The position numbers were made by a program, and so were the translations under genes. Source: Defluviicoccus sp. (GTDB lineage: Bacteria > Pseudomonadota > Alphaproteobacteria > MPNO01). From it: a stretch of DNA of 64,000 bases. Shown piece after piece: positions 41,804-52,905 of the stretch. Every line of letters begins with the position of its first letter. Position 1 is the stretch's first letter. The stretch is taken from positions 1-64,000 of the forward strand of contig JAPPIT010000134.1 of assembly GCA_028820505.1 (NCBI GenBank), in the 5' to 3' direction. The notes under the pieces were generated by a model, which was given only the letters and a program-made list of their open reading frames with translations, was not told where the DNA came from and searched no databases.

Positions 41804-42715
41804 CTAGCTGCATTTGAGGCGCTTCTGCTGCCTCGAAACGCGCTTTTTCAGTGTCGGGTTGGCCTTGGGAAACTCGTCGAGCAGGCGCGCCAGCGCCGTG
41901 CATGCCTCCCGCTTCTTGCCGAGCTGACGGAGCGATACGCCGAGATTGTAGAGGCTGTCGGGTGCCTTGGGCCCGCGGGGGAACTTCTTGTAGCCGTCAG
42001 CGAAGGCGAAGGAGGCGTTCTGGTAGTCCTTGCGCACCAGATATGTCCGGCCGAGCCAAAAATAGGCGTTACCGGTCAACGCGTGTTTCGGGTGTTTGTC
42101 GATGAAGGTGCGGAACGCGGCGCCCGCCTTGGTATAGTCCGCTTCCTTCAGAGTCAGGGAAAGCGCGTAATCGTATTGTTCCTTGGCGCTGCCGGCGGGA
42201 AGGACGGGTGCCGGCTTGACCGCTGCCGCGGCGCTTCCCCGCTTCAGGGTCCCGAGAGGGCGGGGCGGAGCGTCGGGCGCCGTGGTTCCACCGATGATCG
42301 ATGCGTTTTCCGTTCCCGATGTCCCGGAGGCGTCGGCCGCCGCGGACGCCGGCACCCCGCGTTCGAGCGCTTGTAACCGGAGTTCGAGATCGGCAGCGAG
42401 CTTCTCGACCCGCTCCGCGTCGCGGCGGCGCTCGTTCTCGAGGGTTTCGATTCGCCGCTCCAGGCCGCGAATCAGCGCCTCGAATTCGTTCAGCCGAACC
42501 TCTGCGTTGGCCGCGGCGGCGTCGGCCGATCCCGACACCGCGCCGCGGGAGACGGAACGCTGCAGCGTCTGGACTTCGCGCTGAAGCCGCTCCAGCCTGT
42601 CGGTCAGCTCGTAGAATTCCGTCGACTGGCTCGCCGCGGGCATGGGAACGGCTGCGATTCCCAGCGCAACCAGCACGTATACCGGAATCGGCAGCCTCGC
42701 CTGGAATTGTTTCAT
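41804..42715 (-). CDS. cpoB: Tol-Pal system protein CpoB/YbgF
   Basis: Signal peptide, coiled coil, TPR region EQYDYALSLTLKEADYTKAGAAFRTFIDKHPKH; located before pal. Confidence 0.93.
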   Translation of the reverse strand: MKQFQARLPIPVYVLVALGIAAVPMPAASQSTEFYELTDRLERLQREVQTLQRSVSRGAVSGSADAAAANAEVRLNEFEALIRGLERRIETLENERRRDAERVEKLAADLELRLQALERGVPASAAADASGTSGTENASIIGGTTAPDAPPRPLGTLKRGSAAAAVKPAPVLPAGSAKEQYDYALSLTLKEADYTKAGAAFRTFIDKHPKHALTGNAYFWLGRTYLVRKDYQNASFAFADGYKKFPRGPKAPDSLYNLGVSLRQLGKKREACTALARLLDEFPKANPTLKKRVSRQQKRLKCS

Positions 42716-42808
42716 CGGGCCCTAACCCTTCCGTCCGGTCGCCCCCCGGGCCGTCGGACGCGCACCAGAATGGACCCGGATTATGGCGAATTTTCGGCGC
42801 CGGCCGGA

Positions 42809-43363
42809 TCAGTTGGACGGGCGTAGCGTCGATTCGTCGATCTGCGTGACGCCGCGTCGGTTCTGGGCCCAGGCCTCTTCGGTGGAACCGGGGTCGACCG
42901 GACGTTCCTTGCCGTAGCTGACCGTCCGGATCCGGCCCGGGTCGATGCCGAGCGCGATCAGGTAGTTGCGCACGCTGATCGCGCGGCGCTCGCCGAGCGC
43001 CAGATTGTATTCCCGCGTCCCCCGTTCGTCGGCATGGCCCGCAATGGTGACGGCGATCGCGCTGTGCCGGTTGAGCCACTCCGCCTGCGCGTCCAGGACG
43101 CCGCGCGCCTCGTTGGTCAAATCGAAGCGGTCGAATCCGAAATGGACGCGGTCGCCGACATTGACGACGAAGTCCTCCTGAGATCCGGGTGGGATGGCCG
43201 GCTGAGTCGGCAGATCCCTCTGCGTCACGGCGCCCTGGCCGCTCGTTGTCGTCTGCGGGCCCTGGTTCCCGGTCGTGGACGTGGAAGCCTGCTCGTTCGG
43301 AGTCGAACTGCACCCCCACATAAGGGCCGCAGCGACGGCGACCGTGAGAATCCTGAAACGCAT
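42809..43363 (-). CDS. pal: Peptidoglycan-associated lipoprotein
   Basis: MRFRILTVAVAAALMWGCSSTP (lipobox), OmpA-like ITIAGHADERGTREYNLALGERRA. Confidence 0.95.
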   Translation of the reverse strand: MRFRILTVAVAAALMWGCSSTPNEQASTSTTGNQGPQTTTSGQGAVTQRDLPTQPAIPPGSQEDFVVNVGDRVHFGFDRFDLTNEARGVLDAQAEWLNRHSAIAVTIAGHADERGTREYNLALGERRAISVRNYLIALGIDPGRIRTVSYGKERPVDPGSTEEAWAQNRRGVTQIDESTLRPSN

Positions 43364-43503
43364 GTAGATGCTCCTTCGAGAGTCAGATGCCCGCCGCGGC
43401 CCGGCGACGGCGTCATTCGACCGCCGCAATATGCCGCCCGGGCGGATGGAATACAACAAACGCAAAGGGCACGGCCGCCCTAGACGACCGGCAACCCCAC
43501 GCC

Positions 43504-44853
43504 TCAGCGCTTCAACGGCGACCATGCAGGGTCCGACGCGTCCCGCGGCGTGGTGATCTCGCGCTCGTTGTACCCGGTAAGGTCGATCGAATAGAGCTTC
43601 GGCCCCGGCTTCTTCTGTCCGGGCCGCGCCCGCGGCTGGCGGAAATACATCAGGACCCGCCCGTTCGGCGCCCAGGTCGGCGCCTCCACCAGGAAGTCGG
43701 TCACCAGAATGCGTTCCCCCGTGCCGTCGGGACGCATCACGCCGATCGAGAACTGGCCGCGATTGATCTTGGTGAAGGCGATCAGATCGCCGCGCGGCGA
43801 CCAGACCGGCGTCGCGTAACGCCCCTCGCCGAAGCTCACGCGCCGCGCGTTCCCCTTTTCCATGTCCATCACGTAAATCTGCTGCTGTCCGCTCCGGTCG
43901 GAGTTGAACACCAGACGCTCGCCGTCGGGCGAAACCGAGGGCGAGGTGTCGATCGCCGGATGATTGGTGAGCCTGCGCACGTTCCCGGTCCGCAGGTCCA
44001 TCGCGTAGATCTCCGAGTTGCCGTTGCGCGCCATGCTCATGACCAGCGTGGTCCCGTCGGGCGAGAAGCGGGGCGCGAACGTCATGCCGGGAAAGTCGCC
44101 GAGAATCTCCTGCTGGCCGGTGTCGATGTTGTAGAGGTAGACGCGCGGCCTGTCGTCGACGAAGGACAGGAAAGTGATCTCCTGTTCCGTCGGGGAGAAC
44201 CGCGGCGTCAGCACGAGATGCTCGCCTCCCGTCAAATAGCGGTGATTGGCGCCGTCCTGATCCATGATCGCGAGCCGTTTGATCCGCCGTGCGGCGGGCC
44301 CCGATTCATCCACATAGACGACGCGGGTATCGAAATAGCCGCTCTCCCCGGTTACGCGCTGGTAGATCTTGTCGGCGATGCGGTGCGCGACCACACGCCA
44401 GTTGTCCGGCGCCGTCCGAAAGCGCGTGCCGATCATCTGCTGCTGGCCAAAGACGTCCCACAGCCTGAACTCGACCGTAAGCCGGCCGTTGGGCGAAATC
44501 TCCGCCCTGCCGTTGACCAGCGCCTGGGCGTTGATCAGCCGCCAGTCGCCGAAGCGCGGTTGAACGCCGATATCGGCGGGAGACTGGATAAACGCCTTCT
44601 TGTCGATGGGGCGGAACAGCCCCGAGCGCGCAAGATCGGCCGACACGACCTCGGCGACCTGCCTGCCGTAGTTCGCGCTCCTGTCATCGGGACCCTGGAA
44701 ATCGGGGATCGCGATCGGCATGGGCTGGACCTGTCCGCGGGTGATGTCCACCTTCAACTCGGCGTTGGCGGACGTCGCCGCCGCCGAGACGGCAAGGGCC
44801 AGTGCGGCGAGCGCGATCCGGCGCGGCAGGCCGCTGAAACGGGCGTTCTTCAT
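43504..44853 (-). CDS. tolB: Tol-Pal system beta-propeller protein TolB
   Basis: [22 protein letters not shown]-type N-terminus, [28 protein letters not shown]. Confidence 0.96.
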   Translation of the reverse strand: MKNARFSGLPRRIALAALALAVSAAATSANAELKVDITRGQVQPMPIAIPDFQGPDDRSANYGRQVAEVVSADLARSGLFRPIDKKAFIQSPADIGVQPRFGDWRLINAQALVNGRAEISPNGRLTVEFRLWDVFGQQQMIGTRFRTAPDNWRVVAHRIADKIYQRVTGESGYFDTRVVYVDESGPAARRIKRLAIMDQDGANHRYLTGGEHLVLTPRFSPTEQEITFLSFVDDRPRVYLYNIDTGQQEILGDFPGMTFAPRFSPDGTTLVMSMARNGNSEIYAMDLRTGNVRRLTNHPAIDTSPSVSPDGERLVFNSDRSGQQQIYVMDMEKGNARRVSFGEGRYATPVWSPRGDLIAFTKINRGQFSIGVMRPDGTGERILVTDFLVEAPTWAPNGRVLMYFRQPRARPGQKKPGPKLYSIDLTGYNEREITTPRDASDPAWSPLKR

Positions 44854-45812
44854 CGCAGCAACTCCCTGGTATCGAAATTGAACGAAATCGCGCGCCAGGT
44901 CTCATAGGAATCGAGCGGCAGGCGCAGCGGTTGGCAGCGCGGGTTCTTCAACGCCCGGAGGGCGCTTTCCGCATAGGCGCGGAAGACAGGGTCGGAGGAC
45001 AATCTCCCCTTGTCGACAATTCTGGGGCGGCCGATCAACGTCCCGTCGGGGTTGAGCCGGATCCCGATCTCGACCTTGATCTTGTGTGCGTCCTTGATGC
45101 CGATGGGCGGGTTCCAGCATTTCCAAACCTGCTCGCGAATCTGCCGTACCAGCTCGGAAATCAGCCGTCTCTGACGCAAGCTGTCCTGCGGGCGGGGTAC
45201 GGGGCGCGGCGACGGTCGGGCCTGTTCGCGGCGCGGCGCGGGCGCTGCGGTCTTGCGCTCGCGCTCCAGATCCCGGAGCAGTGTGTCGAACGCAGTGGGC
45301 GGCGGTTTCGGCTTGCGCTTCGGTACCGGAACCGCCTTGGCGAGCTGGGGCGGGGCCGGTTTGGGTTTTGCTTGGGGCGGCGGCGGTTTTTCGACCTTCT
45401 TGGGCTTGGGCTTGGGCTTGGGCTTGGGTTTCGGCTCCGGCTTGGGCTCGGGAATGGGCTCCGGTTTCGGTTCGGGCTTGGGTTCCGGCTTCGGCGCCGG
45501 CGGAGGTTCGAGCTCGGGTTTGGGTTCGGGAGCGGGCTCGGGTTTCGGCGGGGGTTCCGGCTCCGGAGGCGGGGGCGGCTTCGGCGGTTCGGGTTTCGGC
45601 GGTTCCGGTTCGGGCTTTTCGACGGGGGGCGGGGGATTGTCGGGTTTCGTCGGCTTCGGCTCGGGTTCGAGTTCGGCCGCCTCGGCGACGACGGTCACCG
45701 CAATGACCGCCTCGGCGGGCGGCGGCGGGTCGAAGAGCGCGGGCAATCCCAGCACGGCGAACGCCAGCACCCCCGCGTGAAGTCCGGTGGAAAGCGAAAT
45801 TCCCGCGCGCAA
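44850..45812 (-). CDS. tolA: TolA-like TonB-family energy transducer
   Basis: N-terminal TM, Pro/Lys/Glu-rich linker (PEPKPEPKP...[10 protein letters not shown]), C-terminal TonB-like domain; position between tolR and tolB. Confidence 0.92.
   Translation of the reverse strand: MRAGISLSTGLHAGVLAFAVLGLPALFDPPPPAEAVIAVTVVAEAAELEPEPKPTKPDNPPPPVEKPEPEPPKPEPPKPPPPPEPEPPPKPEPAPEPKPELEPPPAPKPEPKPEPKPEPIPEPKPEPKPKPKPKPKPKKVEKPPPPQAKPKPAPPQLAKAVPVPKRKPKPPPTAFDTLLRDLERERKTAAPAPRREQARPSPRPVPRPQDSLRQRRLISELVRQIREQVWKCWNPPIGIKDAHKIKVEIGIRLNPDGTLIGRPRIVDKGRLSSDPVFRAYAESALRALKNPRCQPLRLPLDSYETWRAISFNFDTRELLR
45280..45660. repeat. Low-complexity EP/KP-encoding repeat tract within tolA
   Basis: Tandem gggctt hexamers and ggcttcggt/ggttcggg-like units encoding KPKPKPKPK and PEPKPEP. 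Confidence 0.85.
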
Positions 45813-45815
45813 GGG

Positions 45816-46292
45816 TCAGCGCTCCGCCCGGCCCGGGGACCCGACTTCGTCGCCCCCGGGCATCCGGGTGATCAGGGCGACACGCTCGAATCCCGCCAGG
45901 TTGACCGAGCCCATGACCCGCATCACCACGCCGTAGGCGACCGCCTTGTCGCCGCGCACGAAAATGCGCGTGTCCTTCTTGTTCTCTGTTATCGCGGTAA
46001 GGCGCGGGATCAGCCGCGGCAATTCGATCTCGGTGTCCTGAATGTAGATCTTGCCGTCGGCGCGCACCGTGATCACCAGGGGCTCGTCCTGACCGACCAT
46101 GCGGGACGCGGCGGTCTTGGGAAGGTCGACCGGAACGCCGACGGTGAGCAGCGGCGCGGTGATCATGAAGACCACCAGGAGAACCAGCATCACGTCGACG
46201 AAAGGCGTGACGTTGATTTCGCTCATCGGGCGGTACCGCGCCGCCCGCCGCGACTGGCGCGTTCCGGAGCCGTTGCCGACGGGGATCGCCAC
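45816..46292 (-). CDS. tolR: ExbD/TolR family protein
   Basis: YRPMSEINVTPFVDVMLVLLVVFMITAPLLTVGVPVDLPKTAA. Confidence 0.96.
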   Translation of the reverse strand: MAIPVGNGSGTRQSRRAARYRPMSEINVTPFVDVMLVLLVVFMITAPLLTVGVPVDLPKTAASRMVGQDEPLVITVRADGKIYIQDTEIELPRLIPRLTAITENKKDTRIFVRGDKAVAYGVVMRVMGSVNLAGFERVALITRMPGGDEVGSPGRAER

Positions 46293-46295
46293 CGG

Positions 46296-47015
46296 TCAAT
46301 CCTTCGCGTCGGCCTGGCGCGACAGGATGGCGGAAAACTCGCCGGAGAAGGATTCGAGCCGGGCGGCGTAGCGCGAGATGTCGTTGTTGAGCTTGTTGTA
46401 GCCGATCACCGCCGGGATCGCGGCGATCAGGCCGAGCGCGGTGGCGAAGAGCGCCTCGGCGATGCCGGGAGCGACCACGGCGAGCGACGTGTTCTTGGTC
46501 AGCGCGATCGCCTGGAAACTGTTCATGATGCCCCAGACGGTGCCGAACAGGCCGATGAACGGCGCGGTGGAACCGACCGAAGCCAGGAAGGTCATGTAAC
46601 GTTCGAGATGGTGCAGCTCGCGGGCGAGCGCGATCTCCATCACGCGGTCGATGCGCCCGGTCAGCGTCAGCCGCGAGTCCCCTCCCAGCGCGCCGCGCTC
46701 GGTCGACCGCCGCCATTCGCGCATCGCGGCGACGAAGATGGCGGACATCGGATCCTCGGGGCGCTGGCCGACACGCTCGTACAGGTCGTCGAGCGACCCG
46801 CCGGACCAGAACCGGTCCTCGAATTCGCTCGCCTGCCGTTCGAGGCGGCGCATCCGCAAGACCTTTTCGAAGATCACCGCCCAGCACCAGAACGACGCCG
46901 CGATCAGCAGGATCATCACGACCTGGACGACGATATCGGCCTGGAGAAACAGCCCCCAGATCGAGAGGTCGCCGGCGAACGAGCCGGCAAGGTCTGCGGA
47001 TTCAAGAAACGGCAT
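46296..47015 (-). CDS. tolQ: TolQ proton channel family protein
   Basis: YMTFLASVGSTAPFIGLFGTVWGIMNSFQAIALTKNTSLAVVAPGIAEALFATALGLIAAIPAVIGYNKLN. Confidence 0.96.
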   Translation of the reverse strand: MPFLESADLAGSFAGDLSIWGLFLQADIVVQVVMILLIAASFWCWAVIFEKVLRMRRLERQASEFEDRFWSGGSLDDLYERVGQRPEDPMSAIFVAAMREWRRSTERGALGGDSRLTLTGRIDRVMEIALARELHHLERYMTFLASVGSTAPFIGLFGTVWGIMNSFQAIALTKNTSLAVVAPGIAEALFATALGLIAAIPAVIGYNKLNNDISRYAARLESFSGEFSAILSRQADAKD

Positions 47016-47499
47016 GATCGGACTCACTGGATCTCTGCGGTGGAACGGTGCCGGCGAACCCGTCGAGCGCCGAACGGAGCGGCGCGGGAATCCGCGCCGG
47101 CCGGCCGGCCTCGTCGACGCAGGCGAGCCGCAGGCCGATTCGCGCCAATACGTCGCCGCAACGGTGGACAGCCTGGCGCATCCGGAGGCTCGCTCCGCCG
47201 ACTTCGAGCAGGCTCGACCGGATCTCCAGCACGTCGTCGAGCCGGGCAGGAGCGAGATATTCGATGGCGCACTCGCGCACGGTGAGGACCGACCGGTCGT
47301 TCCGTATCATCGCGGCGTGGTCGGCGCCCAGGAGACGCATCATTTCGGTCCGCGCGCGTTCGGCCATGCGAAGATAGCTCGCGTAGTAGACGATGCCCGC
47401 GGCGTCGGTGTCCTCGAAATAAACGCGCAGGCGGTAAACGTGCTCGACCCCGTCGAGAACCCCGGTTGCCGGCCCCGCCGCCGTTCCGGCATCAACCAT
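47002..47499 (-). CDS. ybgC: Tol-Pal-associated acyl-CoA thioesterase
   Basis: [37 protein letters not shown]. Confidence 0.95.
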   Translation of the reverse strand: MVDAGTAAGPATGVLDGVEHVYRLRVYFEDTDAAGIVYYASYLRMAERARTEMMRLLGADHAAMIRNDRSVLTVRECAIEYLAPARLDDVLEIRSSLLEVGGASLRMRQAVHRCGDVLARIGLRLACVDEAGRPARIPAPLRSALDGFAGTVPPQRSSESDHAVS

Positions 47500-48547
47500 C
47501 GTCCGGATCCTCGCCGCCGCGGAGCAGGTCGAACTGGGCCTCGTCGCGTTTCGGCGGCGCCACGCCCAGATGGCGGAACGCCCCGTCGGCGAGCATCCGC
47601 CCGCGCGCGGTACGCCGCACCAGCCCCTGCTGGATCAGAAAAGGCTCGATCACCTCTTCTATCGCGTCGCGCTGCTCGGAGAGCGCCGCCGCAAGGGTTT
47701 CGACCCCGACCGGGCCGCCACCGTAATTGCTCGCGATGCAGTCGAGATAGCGGCGGTCCATCAGATCGAGACCGAGACGGTCGACGTCGAGCTTGGCGAG
47801 TCCGTTGTCGGCGAGGTCCGCATCGATTTCGTCGACCCCGTCGACGGCGGCGAAATCGCGCAGCCGGCGAAGCAGGCGGCCGGCGATCCTGGGCGTTCCG
47901 CGCGAGCGGCGGGCGATCTCCGCGGCGCCGTCTCCGGTGATCGCGATGCCGAGCACCCGGGCGCCGCGCCTGACCACCTCCTCGAGCTCGGCGTCGGTGT
48001 AGAAATCGAGCCGCAGCGGGATGCCGAACCGGTCGCGGAGCGGGTTCGAAACCAGACCGGCCCGCGTCGTCGCCCCGATCAGGGTGAAGCGCTGCAAGTC
48101 GATCCGAACCGACCGCGCCGCAGGCCCCGCCCCGATGATCAGGTCGAGCTGGAAATCCTCCATCGCGGGGTAAAGGACCTCCTCGACCGCCGGGTTGAGG
48201 CGGTGGATCTCGTCGATGAAGAGAACGTCCTGGTGCTCCAGATTGGTCAGCACGGCGGCGAGATCGCCGGCCCGGGCGAGCACCGGCCCGGAGGTCGCCC
48301 GGAATCCGACGCCGAGCTCGCGGGCCACGATCTGGGCCAGCGTGGTCTTGCCGAGGCCGGGCGGGCCGTGCAGCAGCACATGATCGAGGGCCTCCCCGCG
48401 CGAGCGGGCCGCGCCGATGAAGACCGAAAGGTTCAGGCGCAACCGCTCCTGGCCGATGAACTCGTCCAGCCGGCGCGGGCGGAGGACGGCTTCCCCGGCA
48501 TCTCGGTCCAGGTCGTGGGCGGCCGCCGTCTGCCGCTCCGCGGTCAT
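47492..48547 (-). CDS. ruvB: Holliday junction branch migration DNA helicase RuvB
   Basis: [54 protein letters not shown]. Confidence 0.98.
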   Translation of the reverse strand: MTAERQTAAAHDLDRDAGEAVLRPRRLDEFIGQERLRLNLSVFIGAARSRGEALDHVLLHGPPGLGKTTLAQIVARELGVGFRATSGPVLARAGDLAAVLTNLEHQDVLFIDEIHRLNPAVEEVLYPAMEDFQLDLIIGAGPAARSVRIDLQRFTLIGATTRAGLVSNPLRDRFGIPLRLDFYTDAELEEVVRRGARVLGIAITGDGAAEIARRSRGTPRIAGRLLRRLRDFAAVDGVDEIDADLADNGLAKLDVDRLGLDLMDRRYLDCIASNYGGGPVGVETLAAALSEQRDAIEEVIEPFLIQQGLVRRTARGRMLADGAFRHLGVAPPKRDEAQFDLLRGGEDPDDG

Positions 48548-49149
48548 GACGAGAGCTCCTTGAGCCCGGCCCGGATCAGGGTTTCCACCCCGACCTCCGA
48601 ACCGAGCGCCCGGGCCGCGTCGCTGACCGCGCCGAAGGCCTCGCCCCGGCGATAACCGAGATTGACCAGGGCGGACACCGCGTCGTCGAGCGCGTCGGGA
48701 TCGCTTGCCGGGCCGCCGTCCCCAATTCGGGCAAACGACTCGCGCGCGGGAACCGCCTTGTCCTTCAGCTCGGCCACTATTCTCGCGGCGAGCTTGGGGC
48801 CGACGCCGGGCGCCTGGGTCAGCATTTTCCCGTCGCCCGAGATCAGCGCGTCGGACAGCCTGTCCGCACTCAGCGCCGACAGGATCGCGAGCGCCACCCG
48901 GGTGCCGACGCCCTGCACGGTGGTCAGCAGCCGGAACCAGTCGCGTTCGGCCAGGCTCTCGAAGCCGTAGAGGTGAATGTGGTCTTCGCGCACATGGGTC
49001 TCGACATGGAGACTTGCCGTTTCTCCCGCAGCCGGCAGCGCGCCCAGCGTGCGGGCGGAGCAATAGACCAGGTAACCGACCCCGGCGACGTCGATCACCA
49101 CCGAGCCTTCGGCCGTCGAATCGATGCGGCCGGTGAGCCTTGCGATCAC
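48544..49149 (-). CDS. ruvA: Holliday junction branch migration protein RuvA
   Basis: [39 protein letters not shown]. Confidence 0.97.
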   Translation of the reverse strand: MIARLTGRIDSTAEGSVVIDVAGVGYLVYCSARTLGALPAAGETASLHVETHVREDHIHLYGFESLAERDWFRLLTTVQGVGTRVALAILSALSADRLSDALISGDGKMLTQAPGVGPKLAARIVAELKDKAVPARESFARIGDGGPASDPDALDDAVSALVNLGYRRGEAFGAVSDAARALGSEVGVETLIRAGLKELSS

Positions 49150-49670
49150 CGCCGCGGCTCCATCGCGAAGGCGGCGACGCGGCCTTGCGTGGCGCGGTGA
49201 TGGGCATGGCAGATCGCCACCGCCAGGGCATCGCTCGCATCGGAAGACGAAACCCCGCCTATCGCAAGGAGAGCGCAGACCATCGCGGCGATCTGGTTCT
49301 TGTCGGCGTGACCGGCGCCGACGATGGATTTCTTGACGAGGTTCGCCGGGTATTCGGCGACCGGCAGGCCTGCTTCCGCGGGAACGAGCAGGACCACGCC
49401 GCGGGCCTGGCCGAGGCGGAGCGCCGACGCCGGGTTGCGGTTGACGAAGGTCTCTTCCACCGCCGCCTCGTCCGGCCGGTAGGTGTCGATCACCCGTGCG
49501 AGCGCGGCGCGAAGGGCGGCGAGGCGCGCCGCCAGGGAGCCTTCCGCCGGCGGCCGCACGGTCCCGTCGGCGATATGCCTCAGACGGTTGCCGTCCGCCT
49601 CGATCACGCCCCAGCCTGTCGCGCGCAGTCCGGGATCGAGGCCGAGAAGCCGGATCGGGGTATCGCTCAA
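49146..49670 (-). CDS. ruvC: Crossover junction endodeoxyribonuclease RuvC
   Basis: [45 protein letters not shown]. Confidence 0.97.
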   Translation of the reverse strand: MSDTPIRLLGLDPGLRATGWGVIEADGNRLRHIADGTVRPPAEGSLAARLAALRAALARVIDTYRPDEAAVEETFVNRNPASALRLGQARGVVLLVPAEAGLPVAEYPANLVKKSIVGAGHADKNQIAAMVCALLAIGGVSSSDASDALAVAICHAHHRATQGRVAAFAMEPRR

Positions 49671-50416
49671 CCGGTCAATCTCGCCATGACATCGTCGGGG
49701 ACGCTGAAATTGGCCGCCACCGACTGCACATCGTCGTTTTCCTCCAGCGCCTCCAGCAGTCTGAACAGCTTTTCGGCGCCGACCTCGTCGACGTCGACAG
49801 TGCTCGACGGGCGCCAGGCCAGCTCGGCCGCCTCAGCCGTCGCGAACCGCGCCTCGAGCGCTTCGCGGACATCGTTGAGATCCTCGGGCGCGCACAGCAC
49901 TTCGTGGCCGTCCTCCGTGGACTCGAGGTCGGCCGCGCCCGCCTCCAGGGCCGCCTCGAAGACCTCGTCGGCCGAAGCCGTCTCCGGCGGGTAGCGGACG
50001 GCGCCGACGCGCTCGAACATGAAGGAGACGCTGTTCGTCTCGCCCAGATTGCCGCCGTGCTTGGCGAATGCCGCGCGGATTTCGGCGGCGGTCCGGTTGC
50101 GGTTGTCGGTCAGGGCCTCGGCGATGATCGCGACGCCTCCCGGACCGTAGCCCTCGTAGCGGATCTCGTCGTACTGCTCGCCGTCCTCCGCCCCGGAACC
50201 GCGTCGGATCGCGCGCTCGATGGTCTCCCCGCCCATATTGGCGGCCTTGGCGGCCGCGACCGCGGAGCGGAGCCGGGGGTTCTGCTCGGGATCGGGCAGC
50301 CCGGAACGGGCGGCCACGGTCAGCTCGCGGATCAGGCGGGTGAACAGCCTCGAACGCTTGGCGTCCTGGGCGCTCTTGCGGTGCATGATGTTCTTGAATT
50401 TGGAGTGGCCGGCCAT
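49667..50416 (-). CDS. YebC/PmpR family DNA-binding regulatory protein
   Basis: [39 protein letters not shown]. Confidence 0.97.
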   Translation of the reverse strand: MAGHSKFKNIMHRKSAQDAKRSRLFTRLIRELTVAARSGLPDPEQNPRLRSAVAAAKAANMGGETIERAIRRGSGAEDGEQYDEIRYEGYGPGGVAIIAEALTDNRNRTAAEIRAAFAKHGGNLGETNSVSFMFERVGAVRYPPETASADEVFEAALEAGAADLESTEDGHEVLCAPEDLNDVREALEARFATAEAAELAWRPSSTVDVDEVGAEKLFRLLEALEENDDVQSVAANFSVPDDVMARLTG

Positions 50417-50597
50417 GCAACCCCTGTGCGCCAGAAACGAAAAGCGTCGTGCCCGGGATCGAACAGCTCGAACCCTATCGCAGCCGCGGATAGAGTGGAA
50501 CGCGCCACGAACGACCGCTCCTTGTCGCGGATCAATGTGGCGATATTTTGACTAACCGTAAGTTATTGCAGGCAAAAGCAATATGGGGGCGATCCCC

Positions 50598-51413
50598 TCA
50601 CGGGCCGGGCGTGGACGCGCTCAGCCGCCCGCCGATTCGCACCGGCTCGATACGTACCGCCAATCCGGTGGAATCGTCGAGCTCCGCGAACGTGGCGCAC
50701 AGGGTGGCCGGTCCGTCGGCCGCCTCCAGCCTTGCGGTCGGCATCTTGCGGACGAAGCGCTCCACCGAGGTCGCCTTCTTCATCCCGATCACCGAGTCGT
50801 AATCCCCGCACATGCCGATATCGGTCTGATAGGCGGTGCCGCCGGGGAGTATCTGCGCATCGGCGGTGGGCACATGGGTGTGGGTCCCGACGACGATCGA
50901 CACCCGGCCGTCGAGAAAGTGCCCGAGCGCCATCTTCTCGCTGGTCGCCTCGCCGTGGAAATCGACCACGATGGCGGAGACCGTGCGCATCAACCCGTCC
51001 TCGGCCAGCCTGCGCGCGGCGAAGGCGAACGGGTCGTCGAGCGGGTCCATGAACAGCCTGCCCATCGCGTGCAGCACGAGCACCTTGCGGCCGCGCCGGT
51101 CGGGGAACACGCCCCAGCCCCGGCCCGGCGTCGCCTGCGGGTAGTTGTCGGGCCGCAGCAGGCGTTTCTCCCGGTCGAAATGGGGGACGATCTCGCGCTG
51201 GTCGAAGACGTGGTTGCCGGTCGTAATCACGTCCGCACCGGCCTCGAACAGCCGGTCGCAGATCTTGGGCGTGATGCCGAACCCACCGGCCGCGTTCTCG
51301 CCGTTGACGATCGCGAAATCGATGTCGAGCCGCTCGCGCAGTCCGGGCAACTCCTCGCACACGATTTGGCGGCCGGACCGCCCCACGACATCGCCGCAGA
51401 TCAACAGCCGCAT
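50598..51413 (-). CDS. YmdB family metallophosphoesterase
   Basis: MRLLICGDVVGRSGRQIVCEELPGLRERLDIDFAIVNGENAAGGFGITPKI. Confidence 0.94.
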   Translation of the reverse strand: MRLLICGDVVGRSGRQIVCEELPGLRERLDIDFAIVNGENAAGGFGITPKICDRLFEAGADVITTGNHVFDQREIVPHFDREKRLLRPDNYPQATPGRGWGVFPDRRGRKVLVLHAMGRLFMDPLDDPFAFAARRLAEDGLMRTVSAIVVDFHGEATSEKMALGHFLDGRVSIVVGTHTHVPTADAQILPGGTAYQTDIGMCGDYDSVIGMKKATSVERFVRKMPTARLEAADGPATLCATFAELDDSTGLAVRIEPVRIGGRLSASTPGP

Positions 51414-51423
51414 CGCCCGCCCC

Positions 51424-52005
51424 TCATGCCGTCTCCGTGCAATCGACGATCCTCTTGTCGCTCACCACCCAATCGACCCGGATGTCTCCGGGACCGGCGG
51501 GCACGCCGGGCCGGATCTGGACATCGTAGCCGATCCCGACCGCCACGACTTCGCCCGCGCGTCGGAGAGCCGCGATCGTGCGGTCGTAATATCCGCCGCC
51601 ATAGCCGAGCCGCCGGCCGGCGGGATCGACCGCCAGCAGCGGCGCGACCACGATAGCCGGGATCAGGGGCTCCGCCGTCGCCGCCGGCTCGCGCAACCCG
51701 AACGCGGCCTCGATCAGCGCATCGCCGGGCCGCCAGCGGCGGAAGACCAGCGGGCGGTCGCGCCCGACGACGGCCGGCAGCGCACAGGTCGCGCCGCCGT
51801 CCGCGAGCGCGTGCAGCAGCGGACGGGAATCGAGCTCGTCGCGCACCGGCCAGTAGGCGGAAACCGTCGTTCCCCGGAGCCGGTCGCCGAAACGGGAAAG
51901 AAACCGGTCGCGCACCGCGGTCGCGGCCCGGGTCCGGTCCGCTATCCGGCCGCGCGCCGCCGCCATCTCCGCGCGCAGCCGTTTCTTGGCATCGTAGAGG
52001 GTCAC
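51424..52005 (-). CDS. 5-formyltetrahydrofolate cyclo-ligase
   Basis: MTLYDAKKRLRAEMAAARGRIADRTRAA...VDPAGRRLGYGGGYYDRTIAALR. Confidence 0.94.
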   Translation of the reverse strand: MTLYDAKKRLRAEMAAARGRIADRTRAATAVRDRFLSRFGDRLRGTTVSAYWPVRDELDSRPLLHALADGGATCALPAVVGRDRPLVFRRWRPGDALIEAAFGLREPAATAEPLIPAIVVAPLLAVDPAGRRLGYGGGYYDRTIAALRRAGEVVAVGIGYDVQIRPGVPAGPGDIRVDWVVSDKRIVDCTETA

Positions 52006-52027
52006 GCCGCCGCCGGTCGAAAGAACG

Positions 52028-52170
52028 GAGCGGACGACGCCGCGCCGGCCGTCCCGCCATGCATGTCCTCTGCGGCCTGCAACACGCAGGTGGGCGCCGT
52101 ATGCCACGGCCACGACCGCGGCAGGAACAGCTCCCGAGAGGACTGTATTGGCCCCAGGGACAAATGGCTT
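52028..52170 (-). ncRNA. ssrS: Candidate 6S RNA
   Basis: ORF-poor gap between zapA and the 5-formyl-THF cyclo-ligase gene; nested complementary segments GUCCC/GGGAC, GUCCUCU/AGAGGAC and apical CCUGC-GUGUU-GCAGG give a rod-like fold; boundaries approximate. Confidence 0.65.
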
Positions 52171-52201
52171 CGCGCACCGCGCAGCGCCGCCCGCGCGATA
52201 T

Positions 52202-52549
52202 TTAGGACCGCGCGACCTCCTCGGCAATGGTCTCGATGCGGACCGCGGCGTCCTGGATGCGGGCGGCGACCGACTTGCGGGCGTCTTCGATCGCGGATTT
52301 CGGCTCGTCCTGCTCGGGCGTCGCGAGGCCGGCCTCCGACAGCGCGGCGTAGGCTTCCGCCAGCTCGTCGGCGATCATGAGGCAGGTCATCACGAGCAGC
52401 CGGTTGTCGCCGATCTGGCCCAGGGACGACACAAGGGTCTCGACCCGGTCGTCGATATAGGCGGCAAGCTCGGAAAGGCGCTCTTCCTCGCCAGCCTCGC
52501 AGGCAACCAGGTAATTGCGCCCGTTGATGGTGACATCGACCTCGGGCAT
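52202..52549 (-). CDS. zapA: Cell division protein ZapA
   Basis: VDVTINGRNYLVACEAGEEERLSELAAYIDDRVETL. Confidence 0.93.
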   Translation of the reverse strand: MPEVDVTINGRNYLVACEAGEEERLSELAAYIDDRVETLVSSLGQIGDNRLLVMTCLMIADELAEAYAALSEAGLATPEQDEPKSAIEDARKSVAARIQDAAVRIETIAEEVARS

Positions 52550-52565
52550 CGCGGCGAACCTTCCG

Positions 52566-52781
52566 TTACCGGGCCGGAATCAGCGCGCGCAGCCGGGCGA
52601 TGGCCGCGTCGAGCCGGTCGGAGACGGCTCGCGTCTCCCCTTCGAGCCGCTCGTAGCGGGCGCGGGCTTCGTCGCGCTCGGCTTCCAGCTCGGGCCGGGG
52701 ATCGGACCGGTCGCGCAGGACCTCTTCCAACCTCGTCAGAGCGGTTTCGAGCTGGTCCTGTGCGTCGTCGAGGCGTGGCAT
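52566..52781 (-). CDS. Short coiled-coil protein (DUF4164-like)
   Basis: 71 aa, heptad-like MPRLDDAQDQLETALTRLEEVLRDRSDPRPELEAERDEARARYERLEGE; upstream of zapA. Confidence 0.7.
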   Translation of the reverse strand: MPRLDDAQDQLETALTRLEEVLRDRSDPRPELEAERDEARARYERLEGETRAVSDRLDAAIARLRALIPAR

Positions 52782-52905
52782 GAAGAACCCGCGGACTGTA
52801 TTCGGCCCGGCAACCGCCGCGCACCATACGCGGGCGGCCGGAAAGGCGTCAAATCGGTCGGGCTGAACCGTTGATCCCCGCCCCTCCTCCCGCCAGTGTT
52901 GCGCG

